Assembly (NCBI RefSeq): GCF_019969845.1
Contig: NZ_JAHXYR010000005.1
Coordinates: 1-64,000 of the forward strand
Source: Sphingobacterium sp. GVS05A
GTDB lineage: Bacteria; Bacteroidota; Bacteroidia; Sphingobacteriales; Sphingobacteriaceae
Reading direction: 5' to 3'
Length of the DNA stretch: 64,000 nucleotides
Positions 44,182-53,263 of this stretch are shown here, piece by piece. A program made the position numbers and the translations under genes. Under the pieces are notes generated by a model. That model was not told the DNA's origin. It saw only the letters and a list, made by a program, of their open reading frames with translations, and made no database searches. Positions within the stretch are counted from its first letter, which is position 1. Every line of letters begins with the position of its first letter.

Positions 44182-45744
44182 ATGAATCGTATTTATTATT
44201 TCCTATTTCTGTTCATTCTTTTTATACCTTTTCTTAGTATGGCTCAGAAGTCATCCGAAGCTATTGTTTCGGGGACAGTCCATTATGGCAAGGGGCTGGA
44301 CAAGAAAAGCCAGAAACTACTCAGCAATGAGCTATTTATTTTCCCACCTCATAATGGATATGAATTCAATAGATATATAAAAGAGAGGGTCAAAGTAGAT
44401 TCAAAAGGACATTTTAAAACAAAAATTAACCTCAGAATGCCAACTATGGTGCTACTTGAGATCGATTCTAAAGAAATTTATCTTTTTGTGAAACCAATGT
44501 TTACTACAGAGTTGATAATCAATGTGGGAAGTCTCGGTGAGATAGAGACCGGTTTTAACGGCCAATTAGCAACAGAAAATACAATTTTTCAACAGTTATA
44601 CTGGGAAAAAAAAGCACTGAAAGAAATAACTGATTTCATAGTCTTAAACAAAGATACGATGGATACTAAGCTTTGTTTGGATAGTACGTTCAATATGTAT
44701 CATAAGTTTATCAAACCATTGGATCTATTGTTAGCCCGAGATAAAATTGATAGTACATTTTATAAAATAGCCGAACGCAATCTTGCGGATCGTGCTCTTT
44801 TTGTAGGGCTTATATTTGTATATAATAGACATAACCCAGAGAATGAAAAATCCGTTTTTGCTAAAAGACAATCTTTTGCAGATAGTGTATCTGTGAGAAA
44901 AACACATTTAGATTCTCTTCAAATGACCGTAGTTGACAACTATATTTTAACTGACTATATAAATAAGCTGGCGCGAGATAGTGGGATTAACGATTTTGGT
45001 AAGTTTAGTTTACTTGGGCCATATGCCAAATCGAGTATATTACCAAATAATTTCTTTGAAAATAGAGCGTTCAATGGTATTATGTGGCAATATGAGCATC
45101 AGTCTCCCGAATTTAATTTTATTAAAGGAGCTAAGTTATTTGTAGGAACTTTTCCTGAAAGTTCTCGTAGCGCATTTTTAAAACCTCTGTTAAAGCATTA
45201 CGAAGAAAACCCAGTTACTTATCAAGAGGGACATGATCTTACGGATACCGCGCGGACATTATGTTTTTACAATATGCCCAATCATAAAAGTATGGGCGTG
45301 AGTAGAGCGAGGGAGGAGATCAAACCCTTTTTTGAGCAGATCGCAAATGGTAGATATCTGTTGGTTGATTTTTGGGCGACCTGGTGTAATCCCTGTATTC
45401 AGGAATTTAAGCATAGTTCAATTTTATATCAAGAACTTCAGAAACGAAATATGCAATATGTATATGTGTCTATTGATGATCGCGAAAACCGTATCAAATG
45501 GGAAAAATATATTGTAAACAATGATCTGAAAGGCTGTCACTTGATGATATCCCAATCTTTGTACAAGCAATTTAAACAGGAGATCGGCTTAAATGCTATT
45601 CCCCGCTACGTACTAATTGATCCAGCAGGAAATATCGTTCATAAAAATCTCAGCCGCCCCTCTGAAATGAAAAAACTGCTAGCTGAAATCGATGAAGTTA
45701 ACCAATTAGATACGCTAGCAAACTCAAATTTGATTATTCCTTAA
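44182..45744 (+). CDS. TlpA-like thioredoxin lipoprotein/periplasmic protein
   Basis: From Met at 44182 (MNRIYYFLFLFILFIPFLSM) a signal peptide leads to 520 residues. The N-terminal ~350 are the alpha/beta region common in Bacteroidota TlpA-AhpC proteins (DUF4369-like). The C-terminal ~140 form a thioredoxin fold with LLVDFWATWCNPCIQEFKHS (CxxC near 402-405) and GLNAIPRYVLIDPAGNIV (cis-Pro). Role: periplasmic thiol-disulfide exchange. Its position downstream of the GG precursor makes it a candidate for folding the Cys-rich core. The frame is open 45 bp upstream but the hairpin sits there. Confidence 0.85.
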   Translation: MNRIYYFLFLFILFIPFLSMAQKSSEAIVSGTVHYGKGLDKKSQKLLSNELFIFPPHNGYEFNRYIKERVKVDSKGHFKTKINLRMPTMVLLEIDSKEIYLFVKPMFTTELIINVGSLGEIETGFNGQLATENTIFQQLYWEKKALKEITDFIVLNKDTMDTKLCLDSTFNMYHKFIKPLDLLLARDKIDSTFYKIAERNLADRALFVGLIFVYNRHNPENEKSVFAKRQSFADSVSVRKTHLDSLQMTVVDNYILTDYINKLARDSGINDFGKFSLLGPYAKSSILPNNFFENRAFNGIMWQYEHQSPEFNFIKGAKLFVGTFPESSRSAFLKPLLKHYEENPVTYQEGHDLTDTARTLCFYNMPNHKSMGVSRAREEIKPFFEQIANGRYLLVDFWATWCNPCIQEFKHSSILYQELQKRNMQYVYVSIDDRENRIKWEKYIVNNDLKGCHLMISQSLYKQFKQEIGLNAIPRYVLIDPAGNIVHKNLSRPSEMKKLLAEIDEVNQLDTLANSNLIIP

Positions 45745-45755
45745 TAAATGAGCTT

Positions 45756-47240
45756 ATGATCTACATCTCTGCGCAGCCTATCGATACTTATTTTATTTGG
45801 CAACTGGAAATTCAGCTTAGAAACTTTGTGAAGTTGGGTATAAAAAAAGATAATATCCATGTGCTTTTTGGTTATCAACCCAAAGCAGAGCTTCATCAAG
45901 AAATCCAGAATTTCGTAATTGAAAATGCCACTTTTGCCCAATTTTATTTTTATAAAGATACAAGAGATAACGCGAGTTATCCTTCGTCTATCAGGCCCCA
46001 TATATTAGCTAAACATTTTGAAAAATATCCGGAGTTGCAACAAGAGATATTATTTTACCACGATTCAGATATTTTATTCTCCCGAATGCCTGAAATAGAG
46101 AATTGCGGATGCTCAGAAATCTGTTATGTATCTGATACACGTAATTATCTCGATGTAAATTACATTCGTTCGGTAGGGTCTGAGGATCTACTTAATGAAA
46201 TGCTTTCAATAGTTGGGCTTGACAAAGCTATTTTGGAAAAGGAAAATCACAATACGGGAGGAGCTCAGTATATTTTGAAAGGGATCACAAAAGATTTTTG
46301 GGAGAAAGTCGAACGGGATTCTGAACAGCTCTTTGAAAAGATGAACATGTTTAATCAAATCAAATGGGCAGACGAGTATCCTCATAAAAAAGGATTTCGC
46401 AGTAAAAGTAAGGGCATACAAGCGTGGTGTGCCGATATGTGGGCAGTGTTATGGAATTTATGGTATTTCGACAAAACTGTTCAAATTCACCCAGAGCTGG
46501 ATTTTTCATGGCCATTTGACGCTATTGATGATTGGAAACGGATGGCGATACAGCATTATTCAGGAAATATTAAAGAACCAAAAAAATATTTTAAAAAAAA
46601 CACCTATCAGTTTTATAAACCTTGGTATGACAGTTCATTAACGAGTATTCCCGATACGAATTGTAGTTTCGAGATCGTCCGTTGTATACATCGACGAAGA
46701 GAAGAATTAGATGAAAATAGACTAAAAGTTGATCACAGTTTGTTACTTCTTAAGGCGGAAACTCTTAATGAAAATACCTTAGAACAGTTTAACAATAACC
46801 GTAGCTATATACAGAAGTTTTTTAACATCCCCGTGTTTCTATATTGTGAAAACCTCCCTGTCAAACTAGATCAATATACGGATATCATCTCCCAAAAAGT
46901 TCTTTCAAAAGGTGAATGGGAGTACCAGAAATATATTATCTTCCCCGTGGAGTATTTATTCAGCAAAGATCAATTAAAACTAATGTTTCTCTCCAATGAA
47001 ACCAATCAGTTGTTAAGACCAAATGACAGCTATCGAATTGATCGTCTTCTTACCGATGTGTTTTCAAAAATGCTTGATGTAGAATTGCTTAAAGAGAATG
47101 AAGGGAAATTATCTCTGCAAGACAATATAAAGCCGATCATGATAATTGAGCCCAGCAAAATAGCGGTAATAGAAGAATATGGAAATGCTGAGGCCAATTT
47201 CAGCAGAAAAGAAATTGATCAAGTATTTATTAGTGCCTAA
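45756..47240 (+). CDS. Putative glycosyltransferase, GT-A type
   Basis: 494 residues, no signal peptide. The N-terminal ~300 residues have a GT-A-like layout with a DxD motif in EILFYHDSDILFSRMPEIE (near residue 103), then the acceptor-side segment HNTGGAQYILKGITKDFWEK and QAWCADMWAVLWNLWYF. This resembles family members acting on peptides or cell-surface glycans in Bacteroidota. The C-terminal ~180 residues are a separate alpha/beta domain. Gap to the TlpA gene is only 11 bp, so it belongs to the same operon. Substrate unknown; the neighbouring peptide is the best guess. Confidence 0.7.
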   Translation: MIYISAQPIDTYFIWQLEIQLRNFVKLGIKKDNIHVLFGYQPKAELHQEIQNFVIENATFAQFYFYKDTRDNASYPSSIRPHILAKHFEKYPELQQEILFYHDSDILFSRMPEIENCGCSEICYVSDTRNYLDVNYIRSVGSEDLLNEMLSIVGLDKAILEKENHNTGGAQYILKGITKDFWEKVERDSEQLFEKMNMFNQIKWADEYPHKKGFRSKSKGIQAWCADMWAVLWNLWYFDKTVQIHPELDFSWPFDAIDDWKRMAIQHYSGNIKEPKKYFKKNTYQFYKPWYDSSLTSIPDTNCSFEIVRCIHRRREELDENRLKVDHSLLLLKAETLNENTLEQFNNNRSYIQKFFNIPVFLYCENLPVKLDQYTDIISQKVLSKGEWEYQKYIIFPVEYLFSKDQLKLMFLSNETNQLLRPNDSYRIDRLLTDVFSKMLDVELLKENEGKLSLQDNIKPIMIIEPSKIAVIEEYGNAEANFSRKEIDQVFISA

Positions 47241-47251
47241 AATTTAATTTT

Positions 47252-48109
47252 ATGAATGGAGTCGAAATAAAGACACTTGACATTTACGATATTGTTGATC
47301 TTTATCTTAATGGTGAGAGATACGAGGACGCTGAAATATGCTTTGAAGGATTTATAGAAGTTGCATTGGAAAAAGAAGATTATTCTTTTGCGAATGGACT
47401 ATTAGGTGCAGGGTGGTTGATATCCTATTTAATTAAGCATGGGTTTATTGACGAAGATCCAGATGATCTGTTGCATGATTTTGATGACAATATTTACAAG
47501 ATTGCTATAAAAGCAGTCGTCAGTAATGCCACCAGTATTTCAGAACTGCTTGAGTTAATATGCTATTATCAAGAGCGAATACAAAATAAGCCAATTAAGT
47601 ATAATATTTTTCGCAGTTTTATACAACGGGAGATCTTAAAGTTACTTGTAGATAAAATGCTAAAAATTGTTACAAGTGATACCCGGAAAATTCTACGTCA
47701 AGAATTGTCATCGATCTTACTAAAGCTTAGCTATTTAGTCATGAACGGCTACCAGGAATCTGATATCGAGGAGATACTCTATTCTAAAATGGAGTGTCTT
47801 ATAACACATTATCAAAGCACAAAAACAGTAGAAAGTGCAGCGGACATCGATACTCTGTATAATCTATTACTCACTAGCCGACAATATAACAACCCATATT
47901 GGTCCAAACAAATTACTAATTTACTGGCCGACGTTAAAAATAGAAATGATTGGTCCTCAGTAGTCGAAATGCTGATAAAAATAGTTCCGTTAGAAAAGAG
48001 AGATGCCTTCTCTGCCAATTTGTTAGCTATAAAAGATAAAAAAAGGCTAGTTTTCTTGCTGACGAATCTACGGGCTCTGAATTGCCAAACTTTAATCAAA
48101 CAACACTAA
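47252..48109 (+). CDS. Hypothetical helical protein in the peptide operon
   Basis: 285 residues, helix-rich, no signal peptide or membrane segment (EICFEGFIEVALEKEDYSFA; KLSYLVMNGYQESDIEEILY). The pattern resembles a TPR/HEAT-like helical repeat. It starts 11 bp after the glycosyltransferase. A role as scaffold for the precursor and enzymes is possible. No family recognised. Confidence 0.6.
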   Translation: MNGVEIKTLDIYDIVDLYLNGERYEDAEICFEGFIEVALEKEDYSFANGLLGAGWLISYLIKHGFIDEDPDDLLHDFDDNIYKIAIKAVVSNATSISELLELICYYQERIQNKPIKYNIFRSFIQREILKLLVDKMLKIVTSDTRKILRQELSSILLKLSYLVMNGYQESDIEEILYSKMECLITHYQSTKTVESAADIDTLYNLLLTSRQYNNPYWSKQITNLLADVKNRNDWSSVVEMLIKIVPLEKRDAFSANLLAIKDKKRLVFLLTNLRALNCQTLIKQH

Positions 48110-48113
48110 CAAA

Positions 48114-48368
48114 GTGAAAAATTGGACATATTATATTTCTGACTCAGCAATAAGATTGGTTCAATATAGCCGTAAAGAATTTAGCAAAAATTGGTATTCT
48201 GCAAAGGAACTGTATTCTGAACTATCCGTTGTTCTGAGCCTCTGCCCAGAATTTTATAATCAGTATGAAAAAAAACAAACAGTCATTTGATCTTCAGCAA
48301 AACAATTTGCGCTAGCTGAAGAAGAGTACGAACGCTATAAAATACTAACAAAAAATTTAAAGTTTTAG
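48114..48368 (+). pseudogene. Small gene with in-frame TGA in the peptide operon
   Basis: A GTG-started frame reads VKNWTYYISDSAIRLVQYSR… EFYNQYEKKQTVI, meets TGA at 48288-48290 (codon 59), and then continues SSAKQFALAEEEYERYKILT to a stop at 48366. The start lies 4 bp after the previous stop. Total 84 codons if the TGA is ignored. Either a nonsense mutation, or two short pieces. Confidence 0.5.
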
Positions 48369-48377
48369 TTTGACGCA

Positions 48378-49589
48378 ATGCTAAATACATTTATTATCAG
48401 TGATCTAAAGGAGGGACATGTTCCGTTAAATGAAAATCAGATTAACCCAGCTGGTTATGTGATGACCAGCGATAATTTTCGGAATCTAAGAGCTGCAATT
48501 GAATGGGCAATACAACATGATGAAGATGTGATCCATTGTATAAGCGGAGAAAATTGGCGGAAAGATTTCGATGAAGACAAACTGGCAAAAGTTATTTATG
48601 AGCTGGCGGACCAAGCTGTGTTCTCTCTTTACACTAGTGCGGAATATGGGGAATCGATGATAGTGAATGATTATTTTGTTGTCATTACGGACATTACCGA
48701 AGTACATTCATTTATACTTATGAGCCCTTGTTACAAATTGATCTTGTCCTATCTTGAGGTTTTGACAGATATGCCACGGATACCATGGACCGAGTTCCTG
48801 AAAAAGATCATTCCCCATAATTTTCTTTTAAATTATGAAAAAAAACGCAAAAAGGTCATTAATAAATTTCACCTCATATCGCCATTTCGAAATATTAGAA
48901 ATTATATCCAGGAATATTTAAGTTCAATATTAATACAAGAGAATAAAAATTTTGGTATTACTCTCATTGACGATTGTTCGGATGATGACACGATGGATCT
49001 CATCCCTAGTTTACCCTTTATCACTAAAATTGTTAATAAAAAACGAAAATATGCTTTGCAAAATACCATCGACGCTCTTACTAAATATAATTCATTTGAT
49101 GATGAGACTGTTATTTGCATAGTAGATGGTGATGATATGTTAATGAACAAATATGTGTTGAATATTTTAGATGGAGCTTATCAGGATAAGTCTTTATTAT
49201 TTACCTATGGAGCTATGTCCTATATAGATAGTCCGGCGAAGTTAGGAATAGGGTATACCGAAGATGAGTTTCTTAATTTAAGACAAGCCCCCTGGAAAGT
49301 AGCGCATTTGCGCACATTTAAATATAAGCTGTTTAAGAAGCTTATTGAAATCGATGTAAACATGGAATGTTTGAGAGATAGTTGTGGCGAAATTCTTCGC
49401 ATGCCTGCAGACATGACATTGTTATTTCCTATGATGGAGATAGCCGGATTTCATAACGTCCGATTTATTGATACACTATTATATAGATATCGCGTCCATT
49501 CAAATAATGACCAATTTATTCATAGCCAAGAGCAGCATAAGGGGGAGATCGAAGTGCGAAGCAAGCCTAGTTTTTTATCTCAGTTTTAG
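48378..49589 (+). CDS. GT2-family glycosyltransferase
   Basis: 403 residues. The C-terminal ~270 residues have the GT2 core: NIRNYIQEYLSSILIQEN, ITLIDDCSDDDTMDLI (first Asp), VICIVDGDDMLMNKYVLNIL with DxD near residue 256, and an acceptor region MPADMTLLFPMMEIAGF. The N-terminal ~130 residues are an extra domain not typical of GT2. Last gene of the operon that begins with the TlpA-like protein. Transfers a sugar from a nucleotide donor; acceptor unknown, possibly the GG peptide. Confidence 0.8.
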   Translation: MLNTFIISDLKEGHVPLNENQINPAGYVMTSDNFRNLRAAIEWAIQHDEDVIHCISGENWRKDFDEDKLAKVIYELADQAVFSLYTSAEYGESMIVNDYFVVITDITEVHSFILMSPCYKLILSYLEVLTDMPRIPWTEFLKKIIPHNFLLNYEKKRKKVINKFHLISPFRNIRNYIQEYLSSILIQENKNFGITLIDDCSDDDTMDLIPSLPFITKIVNKKRKYALQNTIDALTKYNSFDDETVICIVDGDDMLMNKYVLNILDGAYQDKSLLFTYGAMSYIDSPAKLGIGYTEDEFLNLRQAPWKVAHLRTFKYKLFKKLIEIDVNMECLRDSCGEILRMPADMTLLFPMMEIAGFHNVRFIDTLLYRYRVHSNNDQFIHSQEQHKGEIEVRSKPSFLSQF

Positions 49590-49611
49590 AATAAATAAGC
49601 TAGACAATTTT

Positions 49612-49682
49612 CGGTATCTCCCACATACCGCTTACATAAACCTTGTTTTCCTGGAATAGCCTTCTTAGTAGCCATACTTTTG
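49612..49682 (+). promoter_or_regulatory. Beta-helix cassette leader 4
   Basis: CGGTATCTCCCACATACCG at 49612-49630, then CTTACATAAACC, and TACTTTTG at 49675-49682, with the ATG at 49707. Serves the only full-length cassette. Confidence 0.72.
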
Positions 49683-49706
49683 CTATACATATAAAAACAA
49701 AAAAAT

Positions 49707-51626
49707 ATGGCAAATCAATTTTTAGTTAAAGACACGATGGCAGCTATGCGAGGCTTATCAGCTGTTGAAATCACAGCTTTACAAAATGGAACTTACGAAG
49801 GTGTCCAACTATTAGGCTATTATGAAAAAGGGGATACACCGGCACCGATTATTTATTATCTCGCTCCAGCGACCCCTGACCCGGGCTCGGATAACGGTGG
49901 AAGCCTCATTGAAGTAGGTGGAATTAAGCTCATGCACAATTTCGTAGGCAGTGTCGATATCAGATATTTTGGAGCAGCACCGCAAAATTTGGACAATACG
50001 ATTTTTATCCAGAAATGTATTGACACCGTTCAAATCAAATGCATTTCAATTGACAATAATACTTATAGAGTACTTGGATCAATCAATCTAAAATCAGCGT
50101 TAAAAATACAAGGTGATGCTTCATTGATAACTAAGACCGGCAATCAGACTATTGCTCTTTTTGTGGGTACAGCAGTTAATGATGTGGTAGTAGATAATGT
50201 TCGATTGCATGGTGGATTCGACCCCACAAAACCTAGCAACTATAATTATGCTGGATTGTTATTTTCCGAATCTTCCCATTTGGTGATAACAAATGTAAGC
50301 GTAGAGAAATTCTCTGTGGGAATACGACTGTATTATTGTAATGGTGTAGAAATAGATGCGAGTACTGTCGTTGATAATCACACTGTGGGGATTTCTGGAC
50401 TTTCTAATAATACTAAGTTAAAAAATAGCTTCATCCAACGAAACGGAAATGCTATTCTGGAGACATCACAGCAGACACGAGATGTTTATTTTATCAACAG
50501 TAGCAATCTTGATATATTCAATAATACTTTAGGCAATTCAACGGATCCGCTTACCCGGGCTTTGGCTGTAAGATATGATTTAGATGGAGTACGGACTGAC
50601 TTTGACAAAGCAGAAAATATTTCAATACGGCTCAATCGGTTTTTTAAAAATGGTGTCGGTATCGGAAGTGATCCAGGACTGGTGGCAACACAACGCGTTC
50701 CTCCAGTCAATGTGATTCTCGAGTCTAATGATTTTACAGGTACAGCCGATGTATGGATTGATGATGTCCTCAATGCAAGAACCCAGCACAACAAAGGTAT
50801 TGTCAATTACAACGTAAGGATAGGTACGAGCAAACCATTTTCCCTCTATTCGTTCAACGATGAAGCACAACAGGTCAATCAAAATTCCCTATCCGGCAAT
50901 CAACTAGTGGCTAGAGATGCTATTGTCTTTGATTCGACGAATTTCACAGGTTCTACTGGCTTTGCATTTAATACTGTCGTCGGCTACGGTGGACTTCCAG
51001 CATGTACAATTAAAAGTCCTAAAAGTAAGGTGCCGCTATTTGATGCATCCTTTTCTAGTAGATTTGTTGCCGGAAATGTATTGGTTGAGGATAGCTTGAG
51101 ACCGAACTTAAGCAATCGCAACTATTTTGACTATGAGATTGTGAATAGCAGCTCATTTACTCCCAATAATATTTCCAATGAGCGAAATCCCTTTTTTATT
51201 AGAGTAGATACTGTAGGGGTATTAAATATTACCGCACCTACAAATAGTAAAAACGGTGCGGAGCTAGAGGTGATCTTGCTAAATTTTAGACCTACTGGGC
51301 AGATGAATGTTACTTTCTCTGCCGAATACGATCTGTCTGATAATACAAAGCGGGCATTAGCCAGCCTGCCTAATGCTAAGCTCGTTTTCTTAAAATTTAG
51401 GTATCTAAGGGGTATTTGGAGAGAAGATGTCAATAACTATTTTTTCAATAACTCCTCCGCTGTCGCAAATGTCTCAAATGCGAATCTTTCGAATACAACA
51501 GCTACAGATGTCGCAGGTCTGGTCTCTTGGATTAATTCGGATTTAATTCCGTTGGTCAATGCCAATAAAACCCAACTTAATGCCAAATTAGAGTCCGATC
51601 GAGCAAGTGGTCAACAGTCAAATTAA
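49707..51626 (+). CDS. Full-length parallel beta-helix protein (cassette 4)
   Basis: 639 residues. The conserved start MANQFLVKDTMAAMRGL and GVQLLGYYEKGDTPAPIIYY is followed by the VDIRYFGA region and then the long beta-helix body (FIQKCIDTVQIKCISIDNNT; NVRLHGGFDPTKPS; HLVITNVSVEKFSVGIRL; NISIRLNRFFKNGVGIGSDP). The C-terminus (residues ~590-639) is a helical, Asn/Thr-rich stalk (NKTQLNAKLESDRASGQ). The pattern matches tailspike or pectate-lyase-superfamily proteins. No signal peptide, so export route is unclear. Could be a surface adhesin or phage-like receptor-binding protein. Confidence 0.82.
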   Translation: MANQFLVKDTMAAMRGLSAVEITALQNGTYEGVQLLGYYEKGDTPAPIIYYLAPATPDPGSDNGGSLIEVGGIKLMHNFVGSVDIRYFGAAPQNLDNTIFIQKCIDTVQIKCISIDNNTYRVLGSINLKSALKIQGDASLITKTGNQTIALFVGTAVNDVVVDNVRLHGGFDPTKPSNYNYAGLLFSESSHLVITNVSVEKFSVGIRLYYCNGVEIDASTVVDNHTVGISGLSNNTKLKNSFIQRNGNAILETSQQTRDVYFINSSNLDIFNNTLGNSTDPLTRALAVRYDLDGVRTDFDKAENISIRLNRFFKNGVGIGSDPGLVATQRVPPVNVILESNDFTGTADVWIDDVLNARTQHNKGIVNYNVRIGTSKPFSLYSFNDEAQQVNQNSLSGNQLVARDAIVFDSTNFTGSTGFAFNTVVGYGGLPACTIKSPKSKVPLFDASFSSRFVAGNVLVEDSLRPNLSNRNYFDYEIVNSSSFTPNNISNERNPFFIRVDTVGVLNITAPTNSKNGAELEVILLNFRPTGQMNVTFSAEYDLSDNTKRALASLPNAKLVFLKFRYLRGIWREDVNNYFFNNSSAVANVSNANLSNTTATDVAGLVSWINSDLIPLVNANKTQLNAKLESDRASGQQSN

Positions 51627-51648
51627 CGATATTGAGCCGTTAGAGAAA

Positions 51649-51680
51649 TGGAATATTCGCAAGGATATTCCATCTTTTGC
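51649..51680 (+). terminator. Terminator after cassette 4
   Basis: TGGAATAT at 51649-51656 pairs with ATATTCCA at 51665-51672, followed by TCTTTTGC. It lies 22 bp after the stop codon. Confidence 0.75.
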
Positions 51681-51733
51681 TTAATAGGGACGTTCTATAA
51701 TTCTGAAAAGCAGACAATCCAATAAGTACTTTT

Positions 51734-51785
51734 CGGTATCTCCCGTATACCGCTTACATACACCTTGTTTTCCTCAGATAGCCAC
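51734..51785 (+). promoter_or_regulatory. Solo cassette leader 5
   Basis: CGGTATCTCCCGTATACCG at 51734-51752 is followed by CTTACATACACC, TTGTTTTCCTCAGATAGCC as in the other leaders. The sequence then diverges just at the -7 element (CCATACGGGG), and no MANQF gene follows. A leader whose cassette has been lost, or a landing site. Confidence 0.7.
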
Positions 51786-52502
51786 GGTGCCATACGGGGT
51801 CATCAACGACTAAAGGTGACGCGCTAAAGTTTCATCATAGGATAGCCGCAAGGAGAAGTCTTATACTGAAACATCAATTTACGCCACACATAACAAACGA
51901 GAGGATTTAATTATCCGAAGATTCCAATTTTCCAAGAACGCTTTTACGAGCTGGATTTGTATTAAAAATACGACATTGTTAACGTATCTTTCATAAAGCG
52001 CCACTTGCTCCCTACAAAATTATATTATGCACAATAACTGCTTCTGTTTTTGAGAAAATGCGACACTTGCTGTACTGTGACTATAGTCTTTTAGTTTTCT
52101 TGGGTAACGGAAGTATACTATAATTTTTTCTAACCAGGTAGTATAAATATATCATAATTGTGCTTATTTGTCTCATATGTAGTTTTTGTTAAAAATATTT
52201 ACAATTCTTTTTTTTTGATAAAAACTTTGTTTCATTTTTTATGAAAAAAAATAATGAAAATATATGTTAATTTTATTTTGTTATTTATTTTAGTGAATTA
52301 TAATGAATTTATATGGTATATTTTGTTCATTTTAATTCTATTTTGTCTCAAATTTTATTATAATGTTGTTATTATTAATATTTAATTATTTACTCTTTTT
52401 TGGAATGATATAAATTAGTTGTATTGCATTTTATTGCTTTTCTTCTTTCTGTTTTTTTTGAGGGGAGTATATTGTCAGTTTTAGCCTTCTATTTCAATTG
52501 TG
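51786..52502. other. AT-rich intergenic region
   Basis: No gene seen. From about 52150 it becomes extremely AT-rich (long T and A runs), as often found at rearrangement-prone borders of accessory regions. No inverted repeat long enough to call. Confidence 0.5.
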
Positions 52503-52901
52503 TTATTGGGATTTTGCTGGTTTAAAAATGAAGAATGTGGCTGCGGAAAAGTTCCATGCAACCACCATAATTGTTGCGATAATTTTGGCTGTAAAAAAAC
52601 TGTAAGAGCTTGTTTCTAGTAGTATTTTTATTATTAAAGTATTTATAGTCAGACCAATTATGTTTGATAATAGGAACTTATTAAACTGATGAATATTTGC
52701 TTTTCCAGTTTCTTGATATGTCCAATACTTGTTCATAAAGTAGCCGTTGGATACTGCTAGACAAAAGCCAACTGTATTGGCGAGAAATGGTGGTATTTCT
52801 AAATATTGTTTCAGAATGAAGGTTGTTGAAAAATCTATTATAAAGCCAATGCTTCCGACTGTACAAAAGCGTAATACGCTATTAAATCTCTTTATGTTCA
52901 T
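52503..52901 (-). CDS. GtrA-family membrane protein
   Basis: 132 residues with four predicted membrane helices: FCTVGSIGFIIDFSTTFI, PPFLANTVGFCLAVSNGYFM, FLLSNIIGLTINTLIIKIL and TAKIIATIMVVAWNFSAATF. The motif FxxNKYWTYQ is the GtrA signature. GtrA-type proteins help flip lipid-linked sugars across the membrane. It lies alone on the minus strand but near a GtrB-like glycosyltransferase at 61792, which suggests a shared pathway. Confidence 0.88.
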   Translation of the reverse strand: MNIKRFNSVLRFCTVGSIGFIIDFSTTFILKQYLEIPPFLANTVGFCLAVSNGYFMNKYWTYQETGKANIHQFNKFLLSNIIGLTINTLIIKILLETSSYSFFTAKIIATIMVVAWNFSAATFFIFKPAKSQ

Positions 52902-53263
52902 GTGTTTTTTTTATTGATTTTTTTGTATTAAATAAATGTATTTAAAATTTTATTTAGTTTTTTATATTAACCCGTAATTTAATAATACCTGATATATTTC
53001 ATTAAAATAGATTTTTCCTGATTTTTATTGAAATATATTATACTTTATGTTTTTTGTAAATTTCGTGTTGTTTGTTAAAAATACCAAAAATTATAAAAAA
53101 ATTATTTTTTGTATTAAAAATTATTTTAAATTTGGAGTGTTGATTTTATTTAAAGATACTCTCGTTTTTTTTTAAGCCGATTTTAGCATAACCAATTATT
53201 TTTTAGCCTAGGCACCAATAGTATATTTTATATTTATTTACTGATTATAAAAAAAATGTCATT
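52902..53263. other. AT-rich divergent intergenic region
   Basis: About 360 bp between divergent genes gtrA-like (minus) and the polyserine peptide gene (plus); it should hold promoters for both. Very AT-rich with long runs of A and T; no clear consensus promoter chosen. Confidence 0.45.

Noticed and set aside
31237..48368. Use of an alternative genetic code to explain in-frame stops
   Set aside because: TAA, TAG and TGA are all affected once each or twice, and most genes in the window end normally with all three.
49707..51626. Tailspike-like protein as evidence for a prophage
   Set aside because: No capsid, tail, terminase, portal or lysis genes lie nearby; only a truncated integrase 37 kb away.
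7401..51785. Beta-helix cassettes as part of a diversity-generating retroelement
   Set aside because: No reverse transcriptase and no template/variable repeat pair with adenine-specific changes are visible in the window.
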